64,000 nt of DNA from Alisma plantago-aquatica. Its lineage: Eukaryota > Streptophyta > Magnoliopsida > Alismatales > Alismataceae. Location of the stretch: positions 1,059,604,244 through 1,059,668,243 of the forward strand of contig OY856412.1 in assembly GCA_963693085.1 (NCBI GenBank), read 5' to 3'. Below, piece by piece: positions 1 through 10,946 of the stretch (the first letter of the stretch is position 1; each line of letters starts with the position of its first letter). The position numbers were made by a program, and so were the translations under genes. The notes beneath the pieces are model-generated. The model did not search any database. It was given only the letters and a program-made list of their open reading frames with translations, and was not told the DNA's origin.

Positions 1-1861
1 TGACCTCTCTCTAGTTTCTGCTCCCCCTTCTCTCTAGGGTTCCCGGCGGCCGCTATTGGGGGGAGGGGTGCTTCGCCGGCGTCTTCCTCCCCCTGGCCTC
101 TCTTGCGACCTGCAATGGACTCCGGCGGAAGTGGCGAGTGACTCGATCTAGTTAGAGTCGTTGACCGTGGGTGTGCTTGATGTCAAGGAAGTGTTGGCAA
201 GGGGTTTTCGACTCCTTCTCACCTTCCCCTTTGGTCGTCTTGATTCGGTTGAGGTAAAGAAGGTTGAGGAAGTGTTCGGTGGAGAGGGACTGGAAGATCT
301 CAGCAGGTTCTGGAGCTGGTAGCGGAAATGACAGAGTCGATCTGATCGACACCCCTCTAGCTAATGGAGGTTAGTGGGTGAGGAGGCGTCTCCATCTAGC
401 GCCCAGGGATCCTTGCAACTCTTCCAGACTGGTGCCTTGCCCCTCTATCTCTCTCGCCTCTCTACCTGTTCTCTGATTCAGAGACCGGGTCCTAAAGACC
501 TTGGAATTCAGAGCTTTTTCTCAGTCTGCGTCGGTGGTCCTCCCCCGACGGTTTTGTTGGCGACCCTGGCAGTGGGCGGTCTGGCGGCATCCTCCAGATC
601 TGATGGTGTTTCGCCGTCCAGGTTCTGGTGGCGCCTCCTCACCCTGCTGGCAGTTCGCCCTCAGTCGTCTTCTCAGGTGCTCCCTCCGGTTTGGGCGGAG
701 TCTTGCAGATGGCAAGGTGGTGCTGGTCGTTGGACGTTTCCTCGCTCCCCCAACAACCTATTTCAAGGGCTCAAGTGGTGTCCTCCAGGGGCTTCGAGCT
801 TTGAGTGGCTGGCTCCAGTTGCTATTTTAGGTGCCTTACGAGTGGTTTGGATTGAGAGGGGTTTTCTTCCTCTCTTCATCCTTGCCTGTTCTGCTGTTGT
901 GTGCAGGGTGTTCGTTTTATGGGAGTATGGGTATATTTCTGTGTAAACAACTTCTACCGTTAGCTCCGGATCCTTTGCTGGTGTTCTGTCCTCTTGGTTT
1001 CATTGATCCATCCTGCTGTTGATTGGAGGAATGGGGTTACATATCTACCTGCTCGTCACAAATCTGTGGGTGCTATTAATGCCGGTGATGATCTAGTAGA
1101 TGGACTAATCACATGATCCCAGTGTGCAGTGCAATGTTTTGATGGATCCTCGTGTGACCTTCACGGCCTTGTGATAGATATAGTTGGTTTGAATGAGAAG
1201 TAACTAAGACTAGAAACCAGCACTTTGATGCTCTCCTGCAACTCTTGATTCAGCCTCCAGAAGCCAAAGACGTCACTCTTTGAAGGTGGGCATAATGCTA
1301 GTGATTAGCGTTGGTGGTTTGGTTGCTGGCCTCTTCAGTTGTCGGCTAGTGTCAGTGGCTTTTGTTTCCTTTTTCTTCTTGTTCTTTTATGAGGTCCATA
1401 TCTGGGGTGATGCTGTGCAAATAACATCTTTCATTTCTTGGTCTCTGGTTCTCGTGTAAAGAAATTACCATGTCCCCTCGGTGGTTTCCTTTGCTTACCA
1501 GAAACTCGAAGACCTAGATGATAGCAATGGAGGCTCCTGCTATTCTGCTCCTGTGATTCCTGGGTGCTGAAGTGATGGTTCGGGTGCCCATATTGCCACA
1601 ATTTCAGAGGATGAGTCTACTGCCAGTGGTGGCATGTGTAGTTTGGATAGTCGTTACAGTCCCTCTGTTATCCCTTGAGTTTGTATTGCGGGTCTGTTTT
1701 CTTCTTTATCTAGGTTGTTGGCTACTGTGTAGCTTGTTTTTAGTTGTCTTTCTGGTTTTTTGGATGTTTTCATCCATGGATGTAATGGAGGCACAATTTC
1801 TTTTGTACCCAAAGTTTTGGTAATATAGTAACACGCTTTTTGGACCAACCAAAAAAAAAAA
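1..1861 (+). mobile_element. Poly(A)-tailed noncoding retroposed sequence, 5' end outside window
   Basis: The stretch begins GC-rich (about 1-850), becomes T/G-rich, and ends in an 11-base A run at 1851-1861, just after a tract resembling the 3' end of plant L1-like LINEs (compare the end of LINE-B near 29450). It interrupts the 3' part of CACTA-A: the Ulp1-like remnant starts about 90 bases further on. Open frames exist (374-946, 190 codons, among others), but their composition looks non-protein and no reverse transcriptase, endonuclease or gag motif is visible. A non-autonomous LINE derivative or a retroposed transcript is likely. The upstream target duplication would lie outside the window, so retroposition cannot be confirmed. 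Confidence 0.4.
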
Positions 1862-1952
1862 TAAATTTAATTAACAAATATGTTGCATTACTAAACTATC
1901 AAATGAATCAAACATTAACAAATATGTTGAGCATCAAAAAATTACACTTATG

Positions 1953-2463
1953 CATGAATCACCATTTTCATAAGGTGTCCCTCATTTGGTGCTAGTTTTA
2001 TACTTGAAGGATAAAAGAAATACACAATATCTTTCTCAGAAAAAATCACTAACAACCGCCAAAGCTTATTTCTTAGTGAATAGAAGACAAATAAAATAAA
2101 AATTAAATTCGACATGAATTGTATTCATAAGTCTAAAACAACAAGCCCAAAACTTGCACAATGTTGAAGGGAGCTATCATCACGATCCTGAAAGAACCAA
2201 AAACCTTCGTCATGGTAGTCACGTAATATTTCATGCCACACATATCTTTAGCTACATTGTTAATTATTTATGGCATTAAAAATGCAACAATTGATATTTC
2301 AAACTTAGCAACCACATAATATAAATGATTTGAACATATATACATACATATATATATATATATACATACATATATATATATATATGTTTACATCATTCTG
2401 ATATATATATATATATATATATATACATACATACATACATACATACATACATACATACATACA

Positions 2464-2541
<78 letters not shown>

Positions 2542-3245
2542 TACATATACACACACACATATATATATATATCTATGTGTGTGTGTGCAATGATCAATTA
2601 ATATATATGAAGCAATTATAAAATATGTAATTCTTCACAAATCACGAGGTATTAAGACTCACCATCTCTAAAGTTCTATCACTGATATCCTCAATCATTG
2701 ATACTTAAATAGCTTAGAAACATATGTCAACACTATAATAGTGCCATGATCTATACCTATGTCCTCCTCCCGAAGGTCGATCACCATGGTATCTAAGTGC
2801 TCTATATTATATAACCATATTATCAACATCTTGTAGTTAGGACATACAGATTCAAACAACTCCTGTAGAATAAAATGTGGAGCGGAGGCTTTGGAACCCT
2901 AGGGGGATTCTTAGCTATTGTATTCTACATGCATGCATTCTTATATTATCTTCAAATTATTTATATAAATTTTAATAACCATTTGTCATACCTCAAGAAA
3001 TACAACAAGTCATTTGGGCCACCCAATAAAGTTGCCTTGTACCTCTCCAACCGCGGTGGCATCCAGGTGCTCGTATGGGAGAGGTCCGTGTCTCCATGTT
3101 GGAATGGCACATATGACATTCACATGAATATGATCAGCCAGAAGGGGAATACCATGAACCGTGTCAGCGAGTGAATAAGCATTTGCATTTGCCACAATGT
3201 TGTATGATCGAACATTAATAACATGACAATATTTTATGGCCACCT
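1953..3245 (-). pseudogene. Ulp1-like (C48) protease remnant of CACTA-A
   Basis: Four blocks on the minus strand match successive exons of the Ulp1 gene in CACTA-B. 3243-3010 (NANAYSLADT, then WRHGPLPYEHLDA) matches the pre-protease domain. 2870-2640 follows. 2290-2160 contains MIAPFN. 2067-1953 (KLWRLLVIFSEKD, then FFYPSS, then GHLMKMV) matches the block around the catalytic residues. The catalytic histidine position of K-H-W is leucine (K-L-W), and the aspartate of L-D-P is tyrosine (F-Y-P). The block that would hold the catalytic cysteine is not visible before the retroposon. The protease cannot be active. The blocks were recognised by comparison within this window. Confidence 0.6.
2336..2587. 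repeat. Compound microsatellite (TA)n/(CATA)n/(CA)n
   Basis: Alternating TA runs flank an uninterrupted CATA run of about 17 units (about 2425-2492), followed by further TA, a short CA run and GT. The long [12 protein letters not shown] open frames over it come from the repeat and are not genes. It lies between two exon remnants of the CACTA-A protease gene, at a position that is an intron in CACTA-B. Confidence 0.95.
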
Positions 3246-3659
3246 ACAATATATAGCATGACAATTCAATTAACACACATATAAGTTGAATTAAGGATTA
3301 ATTTATCACAACAAATAAATTGACTTAATTGAATCTTACCCCAGGCATTCCAATGGGGTCCTAAGGACTACTCCCAATACCCTCTGTGGGGTGTGATGTT
3401 GGATATGTTCAGTGACTGCTACAAAAGCTTACGGAATTGGAGAAGCCTTGAACTCCTCCAAGGATATAACTATAAATCTTTACACATCCTCTTGGTCCAT
3501 TCCCCCTTTCTTGGCATATTTTTTCTTCTATTGGGATGTGCCAAAAAAAGATTTCAGCCTAAACCCAGCTCCAATAACCCTAATACATCCATGGTGCTCT
3601 TTTTTCCTTAGAGAAATCATCAATTCATCGTGTGTGTCCTAAGGGATGAACTTTCCCTC

Positions 3660-4697
3660 CTATATCTGCTCACCCAACTCCAAATATTCATCCTCAAAAC
3701 CAACTAATGAGTTAAACTTAACAATCCTGGAAGAAAAGAACTTGGACATGCATTGTGAGACCAAGAAATTTACCATTATTGAAGCCACCTCCTGGGTTGC
3801 TTGGATGAGGATTTCTTCATCTTTGTTTTTCCTCACTTCTATCCACTCAATATAGTGAGACAACTTTCCAAAAGCACTCGAAGACTAAACAGTAAAATGA
3901 GTAGAAGTCGAAGGCCCTTGCTCTTTCTCTCTCAAATGGTGGTGTTTAATATGACCATCTAAACCCAACTGGTGGTTGTGTATATTCTTGTCACACCTTT
4001 GTTTTTTAGCATCATGAATGACCTGATTAATTCAATAAGAAATATTGTTAACTAATCATAAAATCATAAGAATGCAAGTAAATCAATACCTTGAACACGT
4101 CTTTTTTTCTCTACTTAACACACTCCAACACTCTTTTTTACCAAGATAGGTCCATTATAGGGTGGGGTCCTTATCCTTCTTGTCTTAACAAATGTAGTCT
4201 CTTATGAGGATTGTCTGCTAATATCTATGTCTTCTCCTGAAAAGCTACCTAACAGACTTGCGATGCAACTTTTCATCAAGCTCATATCAGGCCTAAAAAG
4301 GTTCGAAATTCACTACTTTTTAGAAATGTGAAAGAAAGAACAAGAAAATACTATACAAATGTAAATGCATATATCTCACCACTTACTACCTCCATATGAG
4401 GTCTTTAGTGGTGTTATTCATTTGTCTCCAATCATCAACAAGGACATGCACTTTTCTTCGATCGAGGACCCCACAGTAGATGATGAACTCCTTAGTAATT
4501 GACATGCCTACTTTATTAAAATCAACAACACCCTTCTCCCCTTCCATATTTGCCGAATTTTTTATTGAAGTTATCCCTCTCTTACATTTAAATTTGTCAG
4601 CATGGACTAGGCCCAGTAGGATACTCACACTCGGATCCTGAAGCTCAGGATTTCTATGCTCCTGGTCAGATGCCATATATAAATCGAATGTAAACAT
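3660..4697 (-). pseudogene. TnpA-like (plant Ptta/En-Spm) domain remnant of CACTA-A
   Basis: 4697-4386 encodes a 103-residue frame with the hallmarks of the short-exon domain downstream of plant CACTA tnp2 genes: K-R-G-I-T, then a Y-C-G-V-L stretch, and V-D-D-W-R followed by a D-L-I-W end. It aligns with exon 2 of the second gene in CACTA-B (KKRGITLLKK, then DNWHKVP, then KKDLIWKDL). 3863-3660 encodes WIEVRKNKDEEI and following residues, matching the WIAGRQNKKGEI exon of CACTA-B. Such domains are thought to bind subterminal repeats. Stretches between the two blocks look like introns, with no further readable motif. Confidence 0.6.
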
Positions 4698-5058
4698 ATA
4701 AAAAAGTTAGATCACATATGAAAAAGTCAAATCACATATAAAACGTTACATCAAATATTAAAAAAAATCAAATCACATATGAAAAAATAAACATGTTATA
4801 TAATGCAAATAACATATGAAATACTACATGTAGTATACATTAAACTAATATCCCCTCTATGTGATCTTCATGTGTATAATCATCAGAGTTAGATTTAACA
4901 ATTACACTTGGTAAGCTAGCCGATAATGGACTAGAGTCATCATACTTGTCATAGTACTCTTCTTCATCAATACAATCTGAAATGGATTGTCTTTTTCCAT
5001 GAAGAACGATAGACCAATTTTCATTTACATGATCATCGATATATAATACCTATTTTTC

Positions 5059-5535
5059 CTAAGATGCCATGATGAATGGTTCATCCTTCTCACTTGTCCA
5101 CTCAAAATTCACTATTGTAAAATTGATTTCATCAACAACAACTCCTTTGCTATTATCAACCCATTTATGCCTTAATAATGGAACTCTAAACTCTATGTAG
5201 TCAATTTCCCATATGTCTTCAATGATACCATAATAAGACATCTTTCCTTCATGTGAACCCTTATCCATGACACTTGAAAAATACAATGAAGATGCCTGAA
5301 GGATGAACCCACTATTTTGGACAACACTCTTATCATCTTGATGTTTTGTGTAGTATGAAAATCCATTTATGTCAAACCCTTCATAAGATGCAACGTGCAT
5401 CTTTGGCTTATATGTGAGCCATGTGATAGTTTTTGTAACATTATTTGGTGGTTGATATTTTTGGCTGAATATTTTTCTTCAAACCTCCTAATTAATGTCT
5501 GATTATGCTCCCTAGAAAGCCACACTAAACTGACC
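5059..5535 (-). pseudogene. DUF4216 domain of CACTA-A transposase (Tnp2 C-terminal part)
   Basis: The minus-strand frame 5400-5059 (113 residues) has the DUF4216 pattern: YEGFDINGFSYYTKHQDD, K-S-V-V-Q-N-S-G, then YYGIIEDIWEIDY, then P-L-L-R-H-K-W-V-D. The upstream 5535-5401 continues the same protein with damage. Its N-terminal partner, DUF4218, is on the far side of the Athila element at about 17600. The Athila insertion thus falls between the two domains of one ancestral transposase. The frame stops at 5059, shortly after F-I-M-A-S, where CACTA-B continues (F-I-L-A-S-Q-E-K). Confidence 0.75.
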
Positions 5536-5553
5536 TGGGGATGATTTGTGTTG

Positions 5554-5558
5554 ATCTC
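5554..5558. other. Athila target-site duplication, left copy (ATCTC)
   Basis: ATCTC immediately precedes the left LTR and is repeated perfectly at 17444-17448 after the right LTR. Five bases is the duplication expected for Ty3/gypsy integration. Its intactness agrees with a fairly recent insertion. Confidence 0.95.
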
Positions 5559-5624
5559 TGACGTGTATTTTACTACGCGCTTAAACGCAAGTATACACGT
5601 CGAGTAATATAGGCCTTTGTGAGG

Positions 5625-5642
5625 CCCGAGTCGAACTCAGGG
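5625..5642 (-). promoter_or_regulatory. tRNA B-box-like motif in Athila LTR
   Basis: Read on the minus strand this is CCCTGAGTTCGACTCGGG, an 8-bp-armed hairpin with the GTTCGA core of the tRNA T-arm (B box). It is present in both LTRs (also 15895-15912). No tRNA cloverleaf surrounds it. Whether it binds Pol III factors is unknown. Confidence 0.35.
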
Positions 5643-6601
5643 ATACGTGAATTATTGGAGACTTCTACTAACTAATCTTAATCAGCTAGGCCGAATAACA
5701 AAGTAAGGTTTGTTGTTCAAATTAAAAGAAAATATAATGAAACAAAGAAAACAATCAATTAAATGTTAATTTAATCAATTCAAAAGGGTATCTTTAGGAT
5801 TGCGGTTTCACCGCGGGTCAACACTGCATTAGGTTTTTATATAATTCCTCACTCTTCTCTCTCCATCCAGGTAGTGGCCTGAAAATAGAATTACCCACTG
5901 TCGTGGTGTAACTCACTACTTAGGTTTAGGTTGATTCCACCGTCGTAGTAATCATTCCCCTAAACTAAGCGCATTATAAACGATCTCTCAGTTCCCACCA
6001 TTAATTTTACAACTCCTTTGTCAAGGGTTTTATTGATTAATGTAGATTTCGTCTCTTTTCAACCGTTAATCCTTCTGTCGAAGTGATTAAGAGCATTAAG
6101 TTATTATTATGGTGATCAAGCATAACAATATATATGGAGAAAATGAATCTATACCACGGATTTGAGAGAGAAAATATGAATTATCAATATAAAATTGTCA
6201 TACAATGCATTCCCGGGCTACTCCCGGTCCTAAAGATGGAGGGTTTTAGCCTCTCATGTTCATCTCGCACGAATACATGGTAGAAATAGGGGAATTCATA
6301 AGAAAAACGTGAAACAAGTGGGAAAACCCCTGAACGGAGAAGAATCGGCAGATCCTTGGCGTAGAATACGAGCTTCCCCGCCTGTCGGTGGTGGAATTCA
6401 TCTTCGGCAGTGTCCGAATCACCCAGGATGAGCTTCTGGCCTCCGTTCTCCTTTTTCTCCTTCCTCGGCACTCGTGCAATGCAAAATCCGATCCTCCTCT
6501 CGTGTGGGCGGCCGTCATTAGGTATAAGTCCCTAATTAGGTCGTCAAATAACTCCAGCCGTCCGATCGAGATCAAAACGAATCCAACGCATATCTGCCGG
6601 C

Positions 6602-6921
6602 GTCGATACCATCGACGCGGGTCGATGGTATCGACCCAGCGGATTCGCGGCAGCTTTCCTTTCTTTTAGTCTGAGCGCCTGTGGACATCTCGATACCATC
6701 GACTTGGGTCGATGGTATCGACTCTCTTTAGCGTCGGTTGTTGTCGTTTAGCGACGCTGTAGCCTCCATGTGTCGATGGCATCGACTTGGGTCGATGGTA
6801 TCGACAATTTCCTCGCCAGCAACCTGAAGGGATCCCGATACCATCAACTTGGGTGTCGATGGTAACGACTATGTGCTGCTCCTCTCGGTTGACAATCTGT
6901 GGCTTGGTCGATGGTATCGAC
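6602..6921. repeat. Cluster of GTCGATACCATCGAC hairpin units, Athila left LTR
   Basis: About nine copies of a 15-mer, written either GTCGATACCATCGAC or its complement GTCGATGGTATCGAC, some with one to three changes. Each copy has 6-bp arms (GTCGAT/ATCGAC) around a 3-base loop. Most come as inverted pairs a few bases apart, for example 6602-6616 with 6621-6635, and about 6689-6703 with 6708-6722. Apparent reading frames such as RYHR...VST come from the repeat. Confidence 0.9.
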
Positions 6922-7154
6922 GGAAGCAAATACTTGTTTTTCCTGAAATTTCACAACAAGACCAAGTAAATCCACACAAATAATAATATTATGATAAATA
7001 ATGCTCAAAATAGTAAAACAAAGGGGATTTGACATAATATGAAGGCAAAGACCGAAATGAGTGAATTATGTAATATTATCCATAAAAATGAGTAATTAGA
7101 GCACAAAACACATATGAAAAAGGTCTATAAATGCGACTCAAAATCATCGCATCA

Positions 7155-7170
7155 AACTCCCCTAAGCTTA
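7155..7170 (-). other. Athila polypurine tract
   Basis: On the minus strand, AAGCTTAGGGGAGTT abuts the 3' LTR start (TGATGCG). A purine run at this position primes plus-strand DNA synthesis in LTR retrotransposons. Confidence 0.75.
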
Positions 7171-8721
7171 AACATTGCTCGCCCTCGAGCAACTAATCCT
7201 TAGAATAGAATTGCAGATGTCAACTAAAAATCAACACACCAACCCACATCCCATGTGACTCCCACTGAACGTTCTCAAACCGGCCTTCTCTAACCACATA
7301 ACAGTAATTACCCTAAAGGCGATAATAATCGTCAATAAGAGAAATTGTCCTTCAAACCGATGAACACTATCACATAAGGCAGTTAACATAATAAAATTCG
7401 CCGATTCAGCATTGGTGCATCTTGTGATCTCCTACACTACGTTGCTCGCCCTTAACTACCATCTACATGGAAGCAGTTCTCCTGATAATCATTAGTGAGG
7501 AGAAATTCACGGTGGCCTACCAATCCGAGCAACGGGTGGATGGAAAAAAAAAGGAAGAACTTGGAAGTATTGCACAGTTTCAATATGCATAAAACAAAAT
7601 GTCCTACATGATGCAAATGCACAATAAAAATGCCCTAATGCCTAATTTGGGTGAAATGATGCATGCCCTAACCTTCCACCTCAAAATGAGATGGAAATCT
7701 ACTGAAGCCACATCATGTACTCAGTTTTCCATTAATGCGAGTGATATCATGTTCCTTTCTCCCTCTTATTCCATTTCCTTCTAAATTCTCTTTTTTTTTT
7801 CTTTTTTTTCAAAATTTTCAGATTTTCAGAAATTTTTTTTCTCTTTTTTTTTCTTTTAGCCCACATATCCATAATTGCTTAGAGATACATGTATTGGGCT
7901 GTTTTCTTCATGATTGGAAATCTTTGTGATATTTCGAAGGTATGGAACAATTTAGATCATTCTTTAAGAAAAATTGAGATACATGGTGTACTTTATGCAT
8001 GATAACCATGAAAGTCATAAGTGCAACTACATGGCATGCACCTAAAGGTAATGTGCATGAATCCCTATATTTTTTCTCTTTTTATGCAAAAGTATGGAAA
8101 ATATCAATGCAATTCCTATCTAAATGCTATGCACACAAGAAGGAATTAAAATTGTACTTTACTTCCAATTCTTAGGTGGATTATGGAAAAATGAAGTGGA
8201 ATGATCACAAGATTAGATGACTGAACCTTAGAAGAGTATTATGTGTCCCTCCTTACTAACATGTGTAGTGATTCAAAGGGTTCTCTCTCTTATATCCAAT
8301 TAAGGTCTCATTACCATTTGGTTAGGTTAGGCTCAAACAACCGTTACTATCCACTTTTCATGAGTCAATGGGAGTATAGGTGTGACATCTTGTTTTAAAG
8401 TTGACATAATCAATCATTTTCATAGGATAAGTTCCCCAAGGACAACCAAGTCAAGCTATCCAAATGACACAAAAAATTTTAAAATTCTCTTAAATTTAAA
8501 TTTCCCATGAAAACACAGCGAGATGACAACTTTTACGACATCCACAGTTACACTAGATAGATGTGGATCCTAAACAAAAACTAAAAATGCAAGAACAAAT
8601 AGCAAAGCAAAAACTAAAAACAAACAAAAGAAAAGATAGAGCTGTTCCAACTACCCCCCTAAGCTTGAATTCGACTATGGCCTCATAGTAAAAACAATCT
8701 TAAGAGTGGAACAGAGATACC
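7171..8721 (-). other. Athila 3' internal region without recognisable gene
   Basis: AT-rich sequence between the env-position frame and the polypurine tract. A T-rich run at about 7785-7855 is the only marked feature. No frame of convincing length or motif was found on either strand. Confidence 0.6.
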
Positions 8722-8725
8722 CTAA

Positions 8726-9208
8726 TCATTCTTGTGGAGGCAGAGGCGGGTACTGCGGGGCCGTAGGATCCCAAGAAGGATACTCCCCCTGGAAGCTCGG
8801 ATCGTAATGGGTCCTCGGCGGAGGCTGTGGATAGCCTCCAAAGTAGCTCTGACTCCAGTAATGGTCGTAAAAGGGCTCCTGTTGCATCTCCATCCTTTGC
8901 AATCGATTGTGTATCTGCTGTTGGTTGTCGAGGAGGAGACGTTCATTCTCGTACATAGCCCGTTTATTATCAAGTAACCGGCTCGTAGTATCATGAATAC
9001 CGGTATACATTTCTAGATGTTGCTGCTGCGTCTGATGTATATCCTGCAGCATTGTGTACATTCCCTGCATGGAGTAGACATCCTCGCCTCCATGGAAGGG
9101 TGAATCAAGCGCGGACGTGATACGGAAGCAGTAGGGGGTGGAACAAACTCCACAATCCCCATGGGATTCGCGCTCGAGGACGATGATCCGGAGGCGTGCA
9201 CCATTGTT
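8726..9208 (-). pseudogene. Env-position ORF remnant of Athila, coiled-coil type
   Basis: Two overlapping minus-strand frames appear to be one protein with a frameshift near 9090-9110. The N-terminal piece starts at ATG about 9204 (MVHASGSSSSSANP) and is Ser/Pro-rich. The second piece, 9070-8726 (114 residues), has a Gln/Glu/Met-rich helical stretch (LQDIHQTQQQHLEMY to IHNRLQRMEMQQE), followed by a Tyr/Pro-rich tail. It lies where Athila elements often carry an extra, env-like gene. No signal peptide or membrane span is visible, so an envelope function is not supported. The product is unknown. Confidence 0.4.
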
Positions 9209-9420
9209 GCAAGAAAGATGGGATTAGAAGAAGAGAGCTCGGGGAAGATGGAGAAGTGATTCTCCGCTCGGTGAAGATCCCTGCTCGCTGTCACTGCTCT
9301 TCAGTCTTGGAGGGCTCGGGGGAGTGCTTGGCGCAAAGGAGGACGTTTGCTCTGAAGGTGTGACGTCAATTGACGTTGCAAGTCTCCTTAAATAGACTTG
9401 GCCGGCGCTACTGTCGACTC

Positions 9421-9970
9421 GTCGATACCATCGACGCGGGTCGATGGTATCGACACGTCTCAATGCTATCCGCCTTCCTCGCGAGTATCGACGGCTGACG
9501 TTTGCTGGATCGGGAAACCCGGATTGCTGACCTTTCGATACCATCGACGGAAGTCGATAGTATCGACGCAGCACCCAGATCGCTGACGTGGACTCGCAAT
9601 CGTCATCAATGCCTTGGCGCGGATCGATGACATGGATGTCGATACCATCGACTAGGGTCGATGGTATCGATGACTTTTATTGCGACACCTCCGTTTTGTT
9701 GCATTCAACCTGTGATCATGTCGATACCATCGACGAGGCCGTCGATGGTATCAAGTTGACTGAGCAAAATTCGTCTGAACTTCTCCAGAGATCTCGATGG
9801 TATCGACTGGCATGTCGATACCATCGACACTTTTATTGCGACCTGCCTGTAGGTATGTCGATACCATCGACGGGGCCGTCGATAGTATCGACTCAGTGCG
9901 ATTTTTGCAGCTGTCAACCTGAACCCATGTCGATACCATCGACCAGTGTGTCGATGGTATCGACCCTGCC
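9421..9970. repeat. Internal cluster of GTCGATACCATCGAC hairpin units, Athila
   Basis: About thirteen copies of the same 15-mer as in the LTRs, again mostly as inverted pairs, for example 9421-9435 with 9440-9454, and near 9639, 9720, 9857 and 9929. Some single copies are also present. Part of the spacer is duplicated: ACTTTTATTGCGAC occurs near 9675 and again near 9830. The cluster lies between the env-position frame and the end of pol. Six-frame translations give low-complexity Arg/Trp/Tyr patterns with no protein motif. Confidence 0.9.
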
Positions 9971-10139
9971 TGTGCCTACACATAGAACAAACGGATCAAG
10001 GTATCTTCTTTACACTAAAATTAAACGAAATAAAAGCAATCTATGACTAAAATTAACCTATCCTGGTATACCAATGGTTGGGTTGCCTCCCAACAAGCGC
10101 CCTTCTTTAATGTCTTAGGCTAGACGTCTTCCCATCATC

Positions 10140-10946
10140 TCATTCATCCACAAGTGTAATGAGTTTGACCTCATTCACTTTTCTCTTGTAGTTTTCACCA
10201 AAATACAACTTTAAGCGCTGCCCGTTCACCAAGAACGTGGCATCTCCATCACGCACAAGAATCGCACCGTGCGGTCTCACCTCTTCCACTACAAAGGGTC
10301 CACTCCACCGGGACTTCAGCTTCCCGGGATGCATCTTGAGACGAGTGTTAAACAATAGAACATTGTCTCCCTTCTTGAACGTGCGCGTCTCGATATGTCG
10401 ATCGTGGATCAGCTTTGTGCGCTCCTTGTAGATGTGGGCATTCTCATATGCCGTCATGCGTAACTCATCTAATTCGTTCAATTCGAACATCCTCTTTCGC
10501 CCGGCTTCATCATAGCTCAAATTCAGCCTTCTTAGCGCCCAATGGGCCTTGTGCTCCAACTTCACCGGAAGGTGGCAAGCCCGACCATACGCCAACCTAA
10601 AAGGCGTGGTGCCTATAGGTGTTTTGTACGCCGTTCTATACGCCCAAAGTGCGTCTGGTAGTAGGGCACTCCAATTTTTCCTTGTGGATGCCACTGTCCT
10701 TTCTAGAATCTTCTTGATTTCTCGATTTGAAACCTCCACTTGTCCTTGCGTCTGTGGATGATATGGGGTACCGATGTTGTGCTTGACCCCATATTTCTTC
10801 AAAAGTGTCGAAAATTTTTGGTTCCGGAAGTGTGTGCCCCCATCACTTATGATCATTCGGGGTATCCCAAACCTACAGAATATGTTTTCTTTCACAAACC
10901 TGCACACTACATTCGAATCATTAGTCCTTGTGGGGATTGCTTCCAC
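10140..10946 (-). CDS. Athila integrase C-terminal two thirds (after stop codon)
   Basis: The 268 codons continue the gag-pol frame directly after an in-frame TAG at 10947-10949. The integrase core is intact here: the second catalytic aspartate in I-I-S-D-G-G-T-H-F (about residue 34) and the glutamate in G-Q-V-E-V-S-N-R-E (about residue 70). The first aspartate (I-D-F-M-G-P) is before the stop. The C-terminal part has the usual G-D-N-V-L-L-F and W-S-G-P-F-V-V DNA-binding pattern. It was probably never a separate gene: integrase needs the N-terminal zinc-finger part encoded upstream, so the stop makes this stretch nonfunctional unless read through. Confidence 0.85.
   Translation of the reverse strand: MEAIPTRTNDSNVVCRFVKENIFCRFGIPRMIISDGGTHFRNQKFSTLLKKYGVKHNIGTPYHPQTQGQVEVSNREIKKILERTVASTRKNWSALLPDALWAYRTAYKTPIGTTPFRLAYGRACHLPVKLEHKAHWALRRLNLSYDEAGRKRMFELNELDELRMTAYENAHIYKERTKLIHDRHIETRTFKKGDNVLLFNTRLKMHPGKLKSRWSGPFVVEEVRPHGAILVRDGDATFLVNGQRLKLYFGENYKRKVNEVKLITLVDE

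Larger units (their letters stand above)
5559..7154 (-). repeat. Athila 3' LTR (left), 1596 bp
   Basis: Runs from TGACGTGTATTTTAC on the plus strand to ATCATCGCATCA. It matches 15829-17443 along its length. The first base pairs differ (TGACG against TGATG). It contains a cluster of GTCGATACCATCGAC-type hairpin units at 6602-6921. It is 19 bp shorter than its partner, which is exactly one such unit plus spacer. Confidence 0.93.

Noticed and set aside
374..946. 190-codon plus-strand frame
   Set aside because: No recognisable domain, overlapping open frames on the same and opposite strands, and it sits in a GC-rich retroposed segment; coding is not supported.
2305..2597. Open frames of 69-83 codons with MYVCMYVC and YIYIYI
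   Set aside because: They are translations of the (CATA)n/(TA)n microsatellite.
5625..5642. Possible tRNA gene
   Set aside because: Only a T-arm-like hairpin is present; no A box or cloverleaf can be drawn around it.
9421..9970. Regularly repeated palindromic units that resemble a CRISPR array at first sight
   Set aside because: Unit spacing is irregular, units alternate in orientation, the same motif lies in both LTRs of a plant retrotransposon, and no cas gene is present.
9588..10046. 152-codon plus-strand frame and its minus-strand shadows over the Athila hairpin cluster
   Set aside because: The repeated R-Y-H-R, V-S-T and S-I-P-S-T phrases are produced by the 15-mer in different frames.
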